This document shows, in pieces, positions 1-9,438 of a stretch of DNA of 64,000 nucleotides. Source of the stretch: Psychrobacter vallis (GTDB lineage Bacteria > Pseudomonadota > Gammaproteobacteria > Pseudomonadales > Moraxellaceae). The position numbers and the translations under genes were made by a program. The notes below the pieces were generated by a model. It was not told the origin of the DNA. It saw nothing but the letters and a program-made list of their open reading frames with translations, and made no database searches. The stretch is from contig NZ_CAJHBU010000007.1 of the NCBI RefSeq assembly GCF_904846715.1, positions 87,072-151,071 of the forward strand, written 5' to 3'. Every line of letters starts with the position of its first letter. Position 1 is the first letter of the stretch.

Positions 1-29
1 GCTGAATACTCAAAATCTTATAGCAATAC

Positions 30-2141
30 CTACGGGGCTTCGGTTTTTAACGGCTTATCTAAGGGCACATTATACAAACGCAGTGCCTCGCTCATGACGT
101 TATGAAACACAGGTGCTACCGTTAAACCCGCATAAATTTGCCCACGCGGATCTTCGATTAACATCACACCGACCAGCCTTGGATTGGAGGCTGGCACCAT
201 ACCAGCAAAGACGTTACGATATTGATCGGTATAATAACCACCGTCCGGATTGATACGGCGCGACGTTCCTGTTTTACCAGCAACGCGGTAACCATCGATA
301 GCCGCACCTTTGGCAGTACCACCGTCTTCAGTGACACTTTCCATCATTTGCACGATCGACATCGCTTGCTCATGCGCCATGATACGTTTGCTGGCTGGTG
401 GTTTATTATCCTTGATAAGTGTCAACGGATGCATCACCCCACCTGCCGCCAGTGCAGAATAAGCCTGCGCTACTTGGGCAAGCGTTACTTGCAGACCATA
501 ACCATAACTGACCGTCGCGCGTCTTGCGGTTTCTTTTTCTAGCGGTGTGACGACCAGTCCGCTACCTTCACCTGGGAACTGTAACGGGGTTTTTTCGCCA
601 AAGCCAAACTGCTTTTGCATCTTGGTAATCGCATCAGCGGGTAGCGATAACGCAATCTTGGTGGAAGCAACGTTACTGGATTTCTGTAACAGCGTTGCCA
701 TGTTGATCATGCCCAAATTGTTATGATCGCGAATGGTATAACCGCGAACACGAATAGAGCCGGGATTAGTATCGATTAAAGAGGTGGCGGTATATTTGCC
801 TGAATCTAAAGCTGCAGCAACCGTAAAAGGCTTCATCACCGAACCGGGTTCAAAGATATCAAGTAGCGCACGGTTACGCTGGTTTTCACCCGTCATCTCA
901 TTGAGGTTATTGGAGTTAAATGATGGCCATGTCGATAAGGCAAGCACCTCACCCGTTTGTACATCGACGATCATACCCGTAGACCAACGCGCTTTTTGCA
1001 AACGCCCCGCTTTTTCGAGCTCTTTATAAAGCAAATATTGCAAACGCGAGTCAATCGTCAACGCCACATCTTTACCCGGTACTTCTGGCTCGATCTGTTT
1101 AATTTCTTTTAGGCTGTTTTGTTTGGCGTCTTTGAGTACCAGCACTTTACCGTCGTCACCTGCCAGCTCGGTTTCATACTGACGTTCAATCCCAGCACGC
1201 CCCTCATAACCGCCTTCAGAATCATTGGCACTTTGTCCCATAAACCCTAATAGTTGGGAGTTGGGATGTGGCTGCGGATAATAACGCTGAAAGAAGTTTT
1301 TCTCATAGACGCCCGGAAAATCAAGCGAGCTGACACTTTGCGCAATCTCTGGTGTCACTTTATTAAGCAATGGCAAGTAGTGCGAGCCCGCACCCGATGG
1401 CAGCGCCGCTTTAACCGCTTCTTCATCGGTCACATCGACACTGGCATCAATGGCGGTGACTTTCTTTAACTCGTTGACCGAGATATTGGCAGCAGCAGCA
1501 AGCGTGGTCAAATCCATATTGTCCAAGCGCTTTTGCATACGTGCAACCAGTTGCGGGCTATCAGGATTGGTGATGACAATACGCTTAAGCTCATAATATT
1601 CGCGAGCATAATCATGCGGACTAAAAGAGACGGTCGCCAGTGGCGCACTGACCGCTAAGGGCAAATTGTTGCGGTCTGTAATCATGCCGCGATAAGATGC
1701 TTGCGTACGCACGCTAGTGATAAGCTCAGCGCCTTTGTCCTGATAGAATTGGGCATTGGCGACTTGTAAATAGTAAGCACGGCCTATTAGCAAGCCCAAT
1801 ATGATCAGCGCAATGCCCCAAATCATGCGAAAGCGATTTTTGTCTTGTTCAAAGCCGCCGCGAGAAGAAGCGCCAGACGCTTTACCCAAAAACCCTCTTT
1901 TACTTTTTAGATTTTTAGTATGAGCGCCTTGTGTTTCATTGTTTTTTAGGCGACCAAATAGCTTGGCTTTGCGGCTATCAGCAGATTTCTGATCAGCATT
2001 GCTGCTCGTTTGCCCAGATTTGGCTGCACTGGCACGGCGTAAAGGCTTGGTGACCTTGCCGCTAGCGCCACTGGCTGGTTTTTTGCTAGTGTTCTTTGGG
2101 GTTGTTTTCCCGCTATTGGCATTAGACTTTTTATCACTCAT
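30..2141 (-). CDS. ftsI: FtsI, septal peptidoglycan transpeptidase (PBP3)
   Basis: Class B penicillin-binding protein that cross-links septal peptidoglycan in the divisome. The 703-residue product shows all three transpeptidase motifs: SVMK with Ser434, SSN at 488-490 and KTGT at 623-626. One membrane segment lies at about 107-125, followed by the PBP dimerisation region. The cytoplasmic N-terminus is about 100 residues long and rich in Lys, Ser and Ala, far longer than the roughly 20-residue tail of E. coli FtsI (588 residues). The start overlaps the ftsL stop as ATGA, so the two are probably translationally coupled. The family call is certain; a role for the basic tail is only inferred. Confidence 0.97.
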   Translation of the reverse strand: MSDKKSNANSGKTTPKNTSKKPASGASGKVTKPLRRASAAKSGQTSSNADQKSADSRKAKLFGRLKNNETQGAHTKNLKSKRGFLGKASGASSRGGFEQDKNRFRMIWGIALIILGLLIGRAYYLQVANAQFYQDKGAELITSVRTQASYRGMITDRNNLPLAVSAPLATVSFSPHDYAREYYELKRIVITNPDSPQLVARMQKRLDNMDLTTLAAAANISVNELKKVTAIDASVDVTDEEAVKAALPSGAGSHYLPLLNKVTPEIAQSVSSLDFPGVYEKNFFQRYYPQPHPNSQLLGFMGQSANDSEGGYEGRAGIERQYETELAGDDGKVLVLKDAKQNSLKEIKQIEPEVPGKDVALTIDSRLQYLLYKELEKAGRLQKARWSTGMIVDVQTGEVLALSTWPSFNSNNLNEMTGENQRNRALLDIFEPGSVMKPFTVAAALDSGKYTATSLIDTNPGSIRVRGYTIRDHNNLGMINMATLLQKSSNVASTKIALSLPADAITKMQKQFGFGEKTPLQFPGEGSGLVVTPLEKETARRATVSYGYGLQVTLAQVAQAYSALAAGGVMHPLTLIKDNKPPASKRIMAHEQAMSIVQMMESVTEDGGTAKGAAIDGYRVAGKTGTSRRINPDGGYYTDQYRNVFAGMVPASNPRLVGVMLIEDPRGQIYAGLTVAPVFHNVMSEALRLYNVPLDKPLKTEAP

Positions 2142-2665
2142 TGTCCTGCCTCCGCTAGGCCGGAATCCGTGTCAGAAACCTCAGCAGATTCCTCAACCAC
2201 CATATCGATAGGTATATCACTCACAACAGCTGGTTCGATAATGTCTGAATCATTGGTGGCGACATCCGAGTCAGTCGAATCGGCAGGCACCAATGCTACG
2301 GCAGCGCCGGGCTGGATGATTAGTTTGTCTTTTAGACTGGGTGAAAACATACCCAGCTCAGCAACGGCACGACTGGCAATTTGCGGCGTTGCACTAAATG
2401 TCTGCTGCTCAATAAGCAACCGCTGATGCTCAACTTGTAGCTTACGCTCTTGTTTTTTCATGTCTTGCAAGGTTTTATAATCCTGATGATATTGCTGGAC
2501 GCCTTCGGCCGTTTTGATACCACTCCATATAATCACTGCTGCCAATAGCAATAATACAACGACATAAATACTGACCACATTAAATCGGCGCACAAATAGT
2601 TCGCCAATATCGGCATTATAGGATGGGGCGGCACGATGGTTTGCAGGTTTGTCAGATATTGCCAT
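2138..2665 (-). CDS. ftsL: FtsL, cell division protein
   Basis: Small bitopic divisome protein that works with FtsB and FtsQ to activate FtsWI. The 175-residue product has a short cytoplasmic N-terminus, a strong membrane segment at about 30-50, then a Lys/Gln/Glu-rich stretch at about 60-95 that looks like a coiled coil, as expected for FtsL. An acidic, Ser/Asp-rich tail of about 60 residues follows, making it longer than E. coli FtsL (121). The identification rests on topology and on its place between rsmH and ftsI, because FtsL sequences diverge quickly. It overlaps ftsI by 4 bp. Confidence 0.88.
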   Translation of the reverse strand: MAISDKPANHRAAPSYNADIGELFVRRFNVVSIYVVVLLLLAAVIIWSGIKTAEGVQQYHQDYKTLQDMKKQERKLQVEHQRLLIEQQTFSATPQIASRAVAELGMFSPSLKDKLIIQPGAAVALVPADSTDSDVATNDSDIIEPAVVSDIPIDMVVEESAEVSDTDSGLAEAGQ

Positions 2666-2901
2666 GACGATCTCAAAAAAGTAAACTTAAAAATATAAAA
2701 AACGATAACGGTTTGTGAGTTACAAAAACCTCATGAGCCATCAGCACCATCAATAAAGGTAAAACCAAACAAAAAGGCAACTGCTGAGCCTAGCAGATAA
2801 TGTTTACAGCTTTTTAACAGTAGCGTAATCATTAAAACATTTACTCGCCTCTAATCGCTAGAAAGCCAACCAAATATAATTTCTAGCAGGTCAGGGACGT
2901 T

Positions 2902-4098
2902 TTATTGTTCGTTGTCAGGTAAATAATCACTATCGGTACGTGTCGCCAATCGTAACCACGCGCTACGCGAACGTGGGTTGTGGCTTGTTTCCGCTTTACT
3001 TGGGCCCACACGTTTAGGCTTACCAAAGTAACGCGGGCGATTCGGCGGCATCGGCAAATTCTCGTCTTCTGGATATTGACCTTTACTATGACGCTGCAAA
3101 AACTGCTTGATACGGCGATCTTCTAATGAGTGAAAGCTAATCACCGCCAGCTGTCCACCCGTCTTTAAAATGGGAATACTTTGTGCTAAAAAGTCATCGA
3201 CATCGCCAAGCTCATTGTTAATAAAAATACGCATAGCCTGAAAACTTTGCGTCGCTGGGTGCTTGCCACGCTGCCAATTAGGATGAGCAACCTTAATCAC
3301 TTCGGCCAGCTCGAGCGTTGATTCATAGCTGTCCATTTGCTTGATGGCGCGTGCAATGCGGCGACTGTGACGCTCTTCACCAAACTCATAAAGCACATTG
3401 GCCAACGTTTCATCATCGACCTGCTCAAGCCACTCGGCAACCGACTGACCGCGGCTGGTATCCATACGCATATCTACCGCACCATCACGCATAAAGCTAA
3501 ACCCGCGACTGCCATCATCAATCTGCGGTGATGAGATACCCAAATCTGCCATTAGCCCATCTACTTGGGTGATACCGAGCGCGGCCAGACTGGTCGTCAA
3601 CGTCGCAAAACTGTCATGAACCACATGCACACGGCTGTCTGTCCTTGCCAGCTCTCTAGCAACACTAATAGCCGTCGGGTCTTTATCAAAGACAATAAGC
3701 TTGGCATCATCAGCAAGCTGACTTAATAGTAATCGGCTATGACCACCGCGCCCAAAGGTCGCATCGACATAGATGCCGCTCATTTGTAAGCCTTTTTGAC
3801 CTATTGCCGCGTCTGTTTGACTTGGTTCTTTTGGGCTTGGTAAGGATTTGACGCCCAATACTGCGGCGACGGTCTCTGGCAGAAGCACAGCATCATGGAC
3901 AAAACTCAACTCATCAACTGTGGCAGGGTCTTTAATAGATGCTTGAGCCATATTTTGCATACCCTTTTCAACCAGATTTTGGACAGTATTACTTTCTACA
4001 GAAAACGGACTCGTCACTGATTCAGCATTATCAGTGGCTGAAAAAGCGTTGACTTTAGAATTGGGCGTAGGTTTTGACTTCGATTTTGATAATGACAC
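2902..4098 (-). CDS. rsmH: RsmH, 16S rRNA m4C1402 methyltransferase
   Basis: SAM-dependent methyltransferase that N4-methylates C1402 of 16S rRNA at the decoding centre; first gene of the division cluster here. The canonical HxxVLLPETV start of the family is only reached at residue 67, the SAM-binding VDATFGRGGHS motif is at 111-121, FDKDP at 137-141, and a DLGISSPQIDD motif follows. At 398 residues it exceeds E. coli RsmH (313) because of about 65 extra Ser/Asn-rich N-terminal residues and an insertion of about 20 at 82-105. A later start is possible, but the extension stays open. A 236-bp gap separates it from ftsL, where many genomes have near overlap. Confidence 0.95.
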   Translation of the reverse strand: MSLSKSKSKPTPNSKVNAFSATDNAESVTSPFSVESNTVQNLVEKGMQNMAQASIKDPATVDELSFVHDAVLLPETVAAVLGVKSLPSPKEPSQTDAAIGQKGLQMSGIYVDATFGRGGHSRLLLSQLADDAKLIVFDKDPTAISVARELARTDSRVHVVHDSFATLTTSLAALGITQVDGLMADLGISSPQIDDGSRGFSFMRDGAVDMRMDTSRGQSVAEWLEQVDDETLANVLYEFGEERHSRRIARAIKQMDSYESTLELAEVIKVAHPNWQRGKHPATQSFQAMRIFINNELGDVDDFLAQSIPILKTGGQLAVISFHSLEDRRIKQFLQRHSKGQYPEDENLPMPPNRPRYFGKPKRVGPSKAETSHNPRSRSAWLRLATRTDSDYLPDNEQ

Positions 4099-4384
4099 AA
4101 ATAACTCAGTAGATGACGACCATTTTGGCCAGTAATAGTAAAAAATCAGATGAAAATAAACAAGTTATGACTTGCATAGCATTATTATCGCAAGGATACA
4201 CTGGTAGTCAAGCTCTAGAAGGGCTTTTCATTAAAAATATCCCATCTCTCTGTTATACTAGCGCTATATTTTACGCTAATTTTCAATTTTGGCGTCTATT
4301 GTTTCATTCCTATTTTTTAGTCATGCTCTTTAATTGACACTTATCACTGCCATTTTTCACTGATATCCACTTTTTGAGATTCCT

Positions 4385-5938
4385 ATGATGCAAACATCGA
4401 CCCTATCCTCGACGAATCCTACGACAGCTACTGGCGGCAATCGCCCTGTCCGCACTCGCATTGCCCCATCGCCCACTGGCTTTCCTCACGTAGGCACAGC
4501 TTATATTGCTCTATTTAATTTAGCCTTTGCTAAAGCCCATGGCGGCGAATTTATTTTGCGTATCGAAGACACCGACCAAACGCGCTCGACTGAGCAATCT
4601 GAACAAATGATTTTAGATGCGCTGCGTTGGGTGGGCTTGGATTGGAGCGAAGGTCCAGATATTGGCGGCCCGCACGCCCCTTATCGTCAAAGCGAGCGTA
4701 GTGATATTTATAAAAAACACGCTGAGCAACTGATCGATAACGATCATGCATTTCGATGTTTTTGTACCAGTGAAGAGCTGGACGCCATGCGCGCTGAGCA
4801 AATGGCCAATGGCGAGACGCCGCGCTACGACGGGCGCTGTGCCCATTTAGACCCTGAGACAGCTGCACAATTGGTAAGCGAGGGTAAACCGCACGTCATC
4901 CGTATGCGCGTACCAACCGAAGGCGTCTGTCAGGTACACGACATGCTACGTGGTACGGTTGAGATACCTTGGACCCAAGTCGATATGCAAGTGTTGCTCA
5001 AAACCGACGGCCTGCCGACTTACCATTTGGCCAATGTCGTCGATGATCATTTGATGGACATCAGTCATGTCATGCGCGGCGAAGAGTGGCTCAACTCAGC
5101 ACCCAAGCATCAGCTACTGTATGAGTACTTCGGTTGGGAGATGCCAGTTCTGTGCCACATGCCACTATTGCGCAATCCGGACAAATCAAAACTGTCTAAG
5201 CGCAAAAACCCAACGTCTATCACCTATTACCGTGATGCTGGCGTGTTGCCTGAAGCTCTGCTCAACTATCTTGGTCGTATGGGCTACTCAATGCCGAATG
5301 ACGCTGAAAAGTTCACCTTAGATGAGATGATTGCAAGCTTTGATATTCAACGTGTGTCGCTCGGCGGCCCTATCTTTGACATCGAAAAACTCAATTGGGT
5401 AAATAGCGAGTGGCTACGTGCGCTCACGCCTGAAAAGCTAAAAAATAAAATCCTTGCGTGGGCGAATGACAGTGATAAGTTGACTGCCATCGCAGCGGCC
5501 ATTCAACCCCGTATTGAATTACTGTCTGATGCCGTCAACTGGGGCAAATTTTATTTCCAAAACCTACCTGATATCAATGCCGAGAGCTTCACGCACAAGT
5601 CACTGACGCCTGAACAAATCATAGAATTGCTACAACTGTCATTATGGCAGTTAGAGACCTTACCAACATGGTCAGAAGAAAATATCTATGCCACGTTGAA
5701 GGGTCTTGCGGCGCATCTTGATATCAAAATGCGCGACTTTATGGCACCGTTCTTTATCGCCATCGCTGGTAGCACCTCATCGACACCAGTCATGAACTCT
5801 ATGGCGATTATCGGTGCTGATATGACACTGACACGCTTGCGTCATGCCGTTGATGTACTGGGTGGCCTCGGTAAAAAGAAACTGAAAAAGTTAGAGAAGC
5901 AAGCGGCAGAATTGCCAGACTTTTTAGAAATAAACTAA
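4385..5938 (+). CDS. gltX: GltX, glutamyl-tRNA synthetase
   Basis: Class I aminoacyl-tRNA synthetase charging tRNA-Glu; the window also carries a tRNA-Glu gene 1.5 kb downstream. The ATP-binding HIGH-type motif appears as FPHVGTA at 33-39 and the KMSKS-type loop as KLSKRK near residue 269. The C-terminal anticodon-binding half is present, giving a usual full length of 517. The N-terminus has about 20 extra residues before the [12 protein letters not shown] start of the fold; a second ATG directly follows the first. It is divergent from rsmH across a 286-bp intergenic stretch. I see no clear intrinsic terminator after it. Confidence 0.97.
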   Translation: MMQTSTLSSTNPTTATGGNRPVRTRIAPSPTGFPHVGTAYIALFNLAFAKAHGGEFILRIEDTDQTRSTEQSEQMILDALRWVGLDWSEGPDIGGPHAPYRQSERSDIYKKHAEQLIDNDHAFRCFCTSEELDAMRAEQMANGETPRYDGRCAHLDPETAAQLVSEGKPHVIRMRVPTEGVCQVHDMLRGTVEIPWTQVDMQVLLKTDGLPTYHLANVVDDHLMDISHVMRGEEWLNSAPKHQLLYEYFGWEMPVLCHMPLLRNPDKSKLSKRKNPTSITYYRDAGVLPEALLNYLGRMGYSMPNDAEKFTLDEMIASFDIQRVSLGGPIFDIEKLNWVNSEWLRALTPEKLKNKILAWANDSDKLTAIAAAIQPRIELLSDAVNWGKFYFQNLPDINAESFTHKSLTPEQIIELLQLSLWQLETLPTWSEENIYATLKGLAAHLDIKMRDFMAPFFIAIAGSTSSTPVMNSMAIIGADMTLTRLRHAVDVLGGLGKKKLKKLEKQAAELPDFLEIN

Positions 5939-6075
5939 TCGAAACAGATTAATAACAGTACCAAAAAGGCGTGGATTTTGTGATAACAGAATTCTCGCTT
6001 TTTTTAGAATATGAATTTCTTAATAAAACCAAAATGTTATAGACTGTTACTTTAACCTTACAGATTCTAGTTCAT

Positions 6076-6600
6076 ATGGAGATGAGAAATTTGAAAACTA
6101 CAAAATCATTAATACTATTGTTTGTAGGCAGTTTAATTGCAATAAAAAGCTATGCTACAGAAATCGAAGACTTTATGTCATGGGCACAAATGGATAATGG
6201 AAGCGCATGGATAAAATATAATAGTGGCTATAGTGATGAATCTAAAATTTTAGAATCAGAAATAAGCCATTCAAAGTCAGGAGGTCAAAGGCTTTACTTT
6301 AGCGATTATAATGCTACGAATATTAATAGCTGTAAATATACAACCACTATACCTGATAGCACAACAATGATATTTAATGGTCAGGCGGTTAAAATGTCAC
6401 GTTGGTGTCAAAAATTTAGAGACTCTAGCAGTTACTATTTTAGTCTAACTCCTGAGACAGAACGTGGTCACAACTATGTTGTTAATCTATTCAAAGTAGC
6501 CACCTCTCCTATCGAGATTCAATTCAACAACGAAAGAACATACTTCCCAGTAATAGGCTTTACTAAAGCTTGGAATAGTGCTGGCGGTAATGCAATTTAA
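6076..6600 (+). CDS. Hypothetical exported protein, 174 residues
   Basis: I do not recognise a family. The N-terminus is a textbook Sec signal peptide (basic start, hydrophobic LILLFVGSLIAI core, small residues before the likely cut after SYA), so the mature protein is probably periplasmic or secreted. Two Cys residues in the mature part (CKYT and WCQKF) could form a disulfide. Three in-frame starts compete: ATG at 6076, ATG at 6082 and TTG at 6091. The GGAG at 6078-6081 is best spaced for the TTG, which would give MKTTKSLILL, so the true start may be 6091. The gene is clearly more AT-rich than gltX, suggesting accessory origin. Confidence 0.7.
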   Translation: MEMRNLKTTKSLILLFVGSLIAIKSYATEIEDFMSWAQMDNGSAWIKYNSGYSDESKILESEISHSKSGGQRLYFSDYNATNINSCKYTTTIPDSTTMIFNGQAVKMSRWCQKFRDSSSYYFSLTPETERGHNYVVNLFKVATSPIEIQFNNERTYFPVIGFTKAWNSAGGNAI

Positions 6601-6716
6601 TAGGTTATCTCGAATGATATAATCATAAAATTTGCCAGTTGTACATAGTAGTATATCGGACAGGCTAACTATGTATTTCATAATTTGCTCAACTTACGTA
6701 TAAACTGGAAACAAAC

Positions 6717-7082
6717 ATGGCCGCCAAAACCGTCACCATAGAAAGTAAAGATTATGTCTTTAACACCCTAAAAGAAGCGCAGAAATACTACGATGTCATC
6801 GTAAAAGAGCTTTATGACGCAAATCTCACCCTAACAAAAGGTCAGGATTTTGAAGACTTAAAGTGGATATATACCACTTACTGTGGCTATACCAAGCATA
6901 ATCTAGATAAATTAGGTGAATCCAACATTATTGGCTTTAAAGGTATAAGCACGATTAGAGAAAAAGGCGGTCAATATGTGCCAGCTGAATGCTGTGCCAT
7001 TATTTTTTCTGATGGCACTGAAGAAGAGTTTTATACTGATAAAGCCATTAAAGAAATAGCTCTCAAGCAAAATCCACGTTAA
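6717..7082 (+). CDS. Small protein resembling the DUF3223 family
   Basis: A 121-residue soluble protein. The order FNTLKEAQKYYDVIVKEL, a mid-part with YTTYCGYTKH, then CAIIFSDGTEEEF and a final short helix resembles DUF3223, a small domain of unknown role also seen in plant DCL proteins. This match is from memory of the pattern, not a search. There is no signal peptide or membrane segment. It lies between an exported hypothetical gene and the tRNA pair. Function unknown. Confidence 0.6.
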   Translation: MAAKTVTIESKDYVFNTLKEAQKYYDVIVKELYDANLTLTKGQDFEDLKWIYTTYCGYTKHNLDKLGESNIIGFKGISTIREKGGQYVPAECCAIIFSDGTEEEFYTDKAIKEIALKQNPR

Positions 7083-7147
7083 GTCGGCTCTTAACCTCCA
7101 TAAAACCGATTTTTTTGCATATTTATCAATTATTTTTAAAATAGCGG

Positions 7148-7176
7148 TTGACAAGACTGCTGCTCTTACATAAAAT
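7148..7176 (+). promoter_or_regulatory. Sigma70 promoter for the tRNA pair
   Basis: Consensus TTGACA at 7148-7153, a 17-nt spacer, and TAAAAT at 7171-7176. The -10 ends 17 nt before the first base of tRNA-Ala, so transcription would start just upstream of the tRNA. This is the best sigma70-like promoter I found in the window. Confidence 0.85.
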
Positions 7177-7193
7177 ACGCACACTCTTAGCGA

Positions 7194-7269
7194 GGGGCTA
7201 TAGCTCAGTTGGTAGAGCACTTGCATGGCATGCAAGGGGTCAACGGTTCGACTCCGTTTAGCTCCACCA
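7194..7269 (+). tRNA. tRNA-Ala (anticodon GGC)
   Basis: A 76-nt cloverleaf with encoded CCA. The acceptor arms GGGGCTA and TAGCTCC pair with one G-T wobble, the anticodon stem is CTTGC/GCAAG with loop ATGGCAT (anticodon GGC, reading GCC/GCU Ala codons), and the T-loop is GGTTCGACT. It is preceded by a near-consensus promoter and followed 155 bp later by tRNA-Glu, probably co-transcribed. Confidence 0.97.
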
Positions 7270-7424
7270 TACTATTTATAACAATGCTCAGTATAACTGA
7301 AACTTGATCATAAATACTCGCTAGTAGGACGATATCAGCACCTAGGCAACGCTTGTTCTATTAATAGATAAGCTATCTGATATTGTGAAGTACCGTTATA
7401 GCCATTGGTTATGACACTCTATGC

Positions 7425-7500
7425 GTCCCCATCGTCTAGAGGCCTAGGACACTGCCCTTTCACGGCGGTAACGGGGGTTCGAATCCCCCTGGGGACGCCA
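7425..7500 (+). tRNA. tRNA-Glu (anticodon TTC)
   Basis: A 76-nt cloverleaf with encoded CCA. The acceptor arms are GTCCCCA and TGGGGAC, the anticodon loop CTTTCAC gives TTC, and the T-arm is GGGGGTTCGAATCCCCC. It is followed 62 bp later by a strong intrinsic terminator, which probably ends the tRNA-Ala/tRNA-Glu transcript. Confidence 0.97.
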
Positions 7501-7562
7501 CTATTTGGCGTCACTTGTTAGCCCTCTTGCTTAGCATGAGATAAGACTAATAAGCGAACAAT

Positions 7563-7600
7563 AAAAAATCCCAGTCATCATACGGTGACTGGGATTTTTT
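7563..7600 (+). terminator. Intrinsic terminator after the tRNA pair
   Basis: A perfect inverted repeat with arms of about 15 nt (AAAAAATCCCAGTCA and its complement) and an 8-nt loop ends in a run of T. Because of the A-run on the other side it could also work in the minus direction. Confidence 0.88.
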
Positions 7601-7772
7601 ATGTCTGTTGTTTCTCAAAGGCCCTCTATTCTACTGTCACTGTTTTATGGCTAATAGCGCTATTGCCAACCTATCTAATACTCGTTAATATCGATGTGAC
7701 CAGCATTGTTATAAATTATATCCACATACTATATATGATGGGACTTAGAGCGATTATAGGGAAGCGGTTGCT

Positions 7773-8426
7773 ATGTTCGGTATTGAAAACTACCTAGGGT
7801 TTATCTTAGCGGCGATTTTATTAAACCTAACGCCAGGCACGGATAGCATGTACATTATTACCCGTAGCATCTCTCAAGGTCAGAGCGCAGGGCTTTATTC
7901 TGTTTTGGGCATCACCACGGGCAGTTTGATTCATACGTTATTGGCGTCGTTAGGATTATCCGTTTTATTGGCCAGTTCTCCAACTGCCTTTATGCTTGTC
8001 AAATATCTTGGTGCCAGCTATTTATGTTATTTAGGTTTTAAGATGCTCACAAGCAAAGAGTCCTTTTTAATAGCAAGCAGTCTGCCTAAAGACAAAGATA
8101 TTATTAGACAGAACAAGGTAGATGGGTGGCAAATTTACCAGCAAGGAGTATTGACCAACGTCTTTAATCCAAAAGTCGCTTTGTTCTTTATCGCCTTTTT
8201 TCCTCAGTTTATTGATGCTAATTATGCTTACGGCATGCTCTCATTTTTAATGCTTGGATTGACCTTTGCTACCACTGGCTTTATATGGTGCTCGTGTCTG
8301 GCGTTATTGGCTGCGCGGTTTAGTACACGCCTGCGGGAAAACCCCTCTATTGAAGCCGTTTTAAACAGAGTAAGCGGTGTGGTATTTATTGGTTTAGGGA
8401 TTAAGTTATTGACTGAGAAGGGTTGA
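7773..8426 (+). CDS. LysE/RhtB-family amino acid exporter
   Basis: Integral membrane protein of 217 residues, the normal length for the LysE/RhtB family that exports amino acids such as lysine, homoserine or threonine. The family motif near the N-terminus is present as NLTPGTDSMYIITRS, and GVLTNVFNPKVALFFIAFFPQF in mid-protein is typical. About six hydrophobic segments are visible. It is transcribed alone, downstream of the tRNA terminator. The substrate cannot be told from sequence. Confidence 0.92.
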   Translation: MFGIENYLGFILAAILLNLTPGTDSMYIITRSISQGQSAGLYSVLGITTGSLIHTLLASLGLSVLLASSPTAFMLVKYLGASYLCYLGFKMLTSKESFLIASSLPKDKDIIRQNKVDGWQIYQQGVLTNVFNPKVALFFIAFFPQFIDANYAYGMLSFLMLGLTFATTGFIWCSCLALLAARFSTRLRENPSIEAVLNRVSGVVFIGLGIKLLTEKG

Positions 8427-8581
8427 GTGATTTTTGAGTTTGGGCATGTTGAATATTAGTTAATAGCACTGGCAAGCTACTATCCCACCCTAATATATCA
8501 AAATTGCCATTTCATCATTACCGCACATCTCCTTTATGCTGTTGTATACTCATTAACAAACAACCGCCGACGATATGCTCT

Positions 8582-9358
8582 ATGCAAAATAACGATACCG
8601 ATCACATTATTCATGCCATACAGCAGGTCTGTCAGACGCGACAGATCACTTGTCTGCACGCTATTGAAAGTGGCAGCCGTGCGTGGGGCTTTGCGTCACC
8701 CGATAGCGACTATGATGTCCGTCTACTGTATTGTCACCAACCTGATTGGTACTTGAGTTTGTTCGATGGCAAAGACACCTTTGAGTTTATCCAAAACGAT
8801 CTGCTCGCAGTACCGTTTGATATTGGTGGCTGGGACATCAAAAAAGCCCTACAGCTGCTCTATAAATCCAATGCAGTGATATTTGAGTGGCTGCACTCAC
8901 CCATTGTTTATGAGCAACAGACTGACCTAATGACACACTTGCAAGCATTGAGCATAGACTACTTCCAGCCTATCACCGTGTTTCATCATTACCGCGGTAT
9001 GGCGAAAAATGCCAGCAGTAATCTTGATATCAATACTCCCATTCGCCTAAAAAAGTTTTTTTACTTACTGCGAGCACTGCTTGCGGCAAAGTGGATATTA
9101 ACGATACACACGCCGCCACCAGTAATAATGATGCAAATGCTTGAGCTAGTCGATCAAAAGGTACACACCGAGATATTAACCTTGATTGATATCAAGCACA
9201 CGCAAGATGAAAGTTATATACATCAGCTGTCACCAATAATGATCAGCGCGATTTCAGCATTGTGGAGCAGTATCGACAATCCAACCTTTGCTGACACCAA
9301 AGTCTCCACTATTACACCATTAAATGCATTTTATCGTACTGTGCTGCGTTCTGTATGA
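8582..9358 (+). CDS. COG3541-type nucleotidyltransferase, first of a tandem pair
   Basis: Predicted nucleotidyltransferase of the DNA polymerase beta superfamily, YcgL/COG3541 type. From the chosen ATG the product has 258 residues. The active-site signature is GSRAWG at 31-36 followed by DSDYD at 41-45, supplying the metal-binding Asp pair. An upstream in-frame ATG at 8504 would add a Cys/Pro-rich stretch not typical of the family, so 8582 is preferred. The C-terminal half is helical. Its stop overlaps the next ORF, a related enzyme. Some relatives are linked to RNA repair; the substrate here is unknown. Confidence 0.85.
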   Translation: MQNNDTDHIIHAIQQVCQTRQITCLHAIESGSRAWGFASPDSDYDVRLLYCHQPDWYLSLFDGKDTFEFIQNDLLAVPFDIGGWDIKKALQLLYKSNAVIFEWLHSPIVYEQQTDLMTHLQALSIDYFQPITVFHHYRGMAKNASSNLDINTPIRLKKFFYLLRALLAAKWILTIHTPPPVIMMQMLELVDQKVHTEILTLIDIKHTQDESYIHQLSPIMISAISALWSSIDNPTFADTKVSTITPLNAFYRTVLRSV

Positions 9359-9438
9359 ATGGTCGTGTGAAAAAATCTAAAGCAGATATAGTTCCGCTCT
9401 ATAGTAAAATTATTAGTAGTCCCAAAAGAGAAAATGCT

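Noticed and set aside
4113..4337. 74-codon plus-strand frame between rsmH and gltX
   Set aside because: Low-complexity, no ribosome binding site, occupies the divergent promoter gap and resembles no protein; most likely chance.
5939..6075. Intrinsic terminator after gltX
   Set aside because: T-run present near 6000 but no stable GC-containing stem before it.
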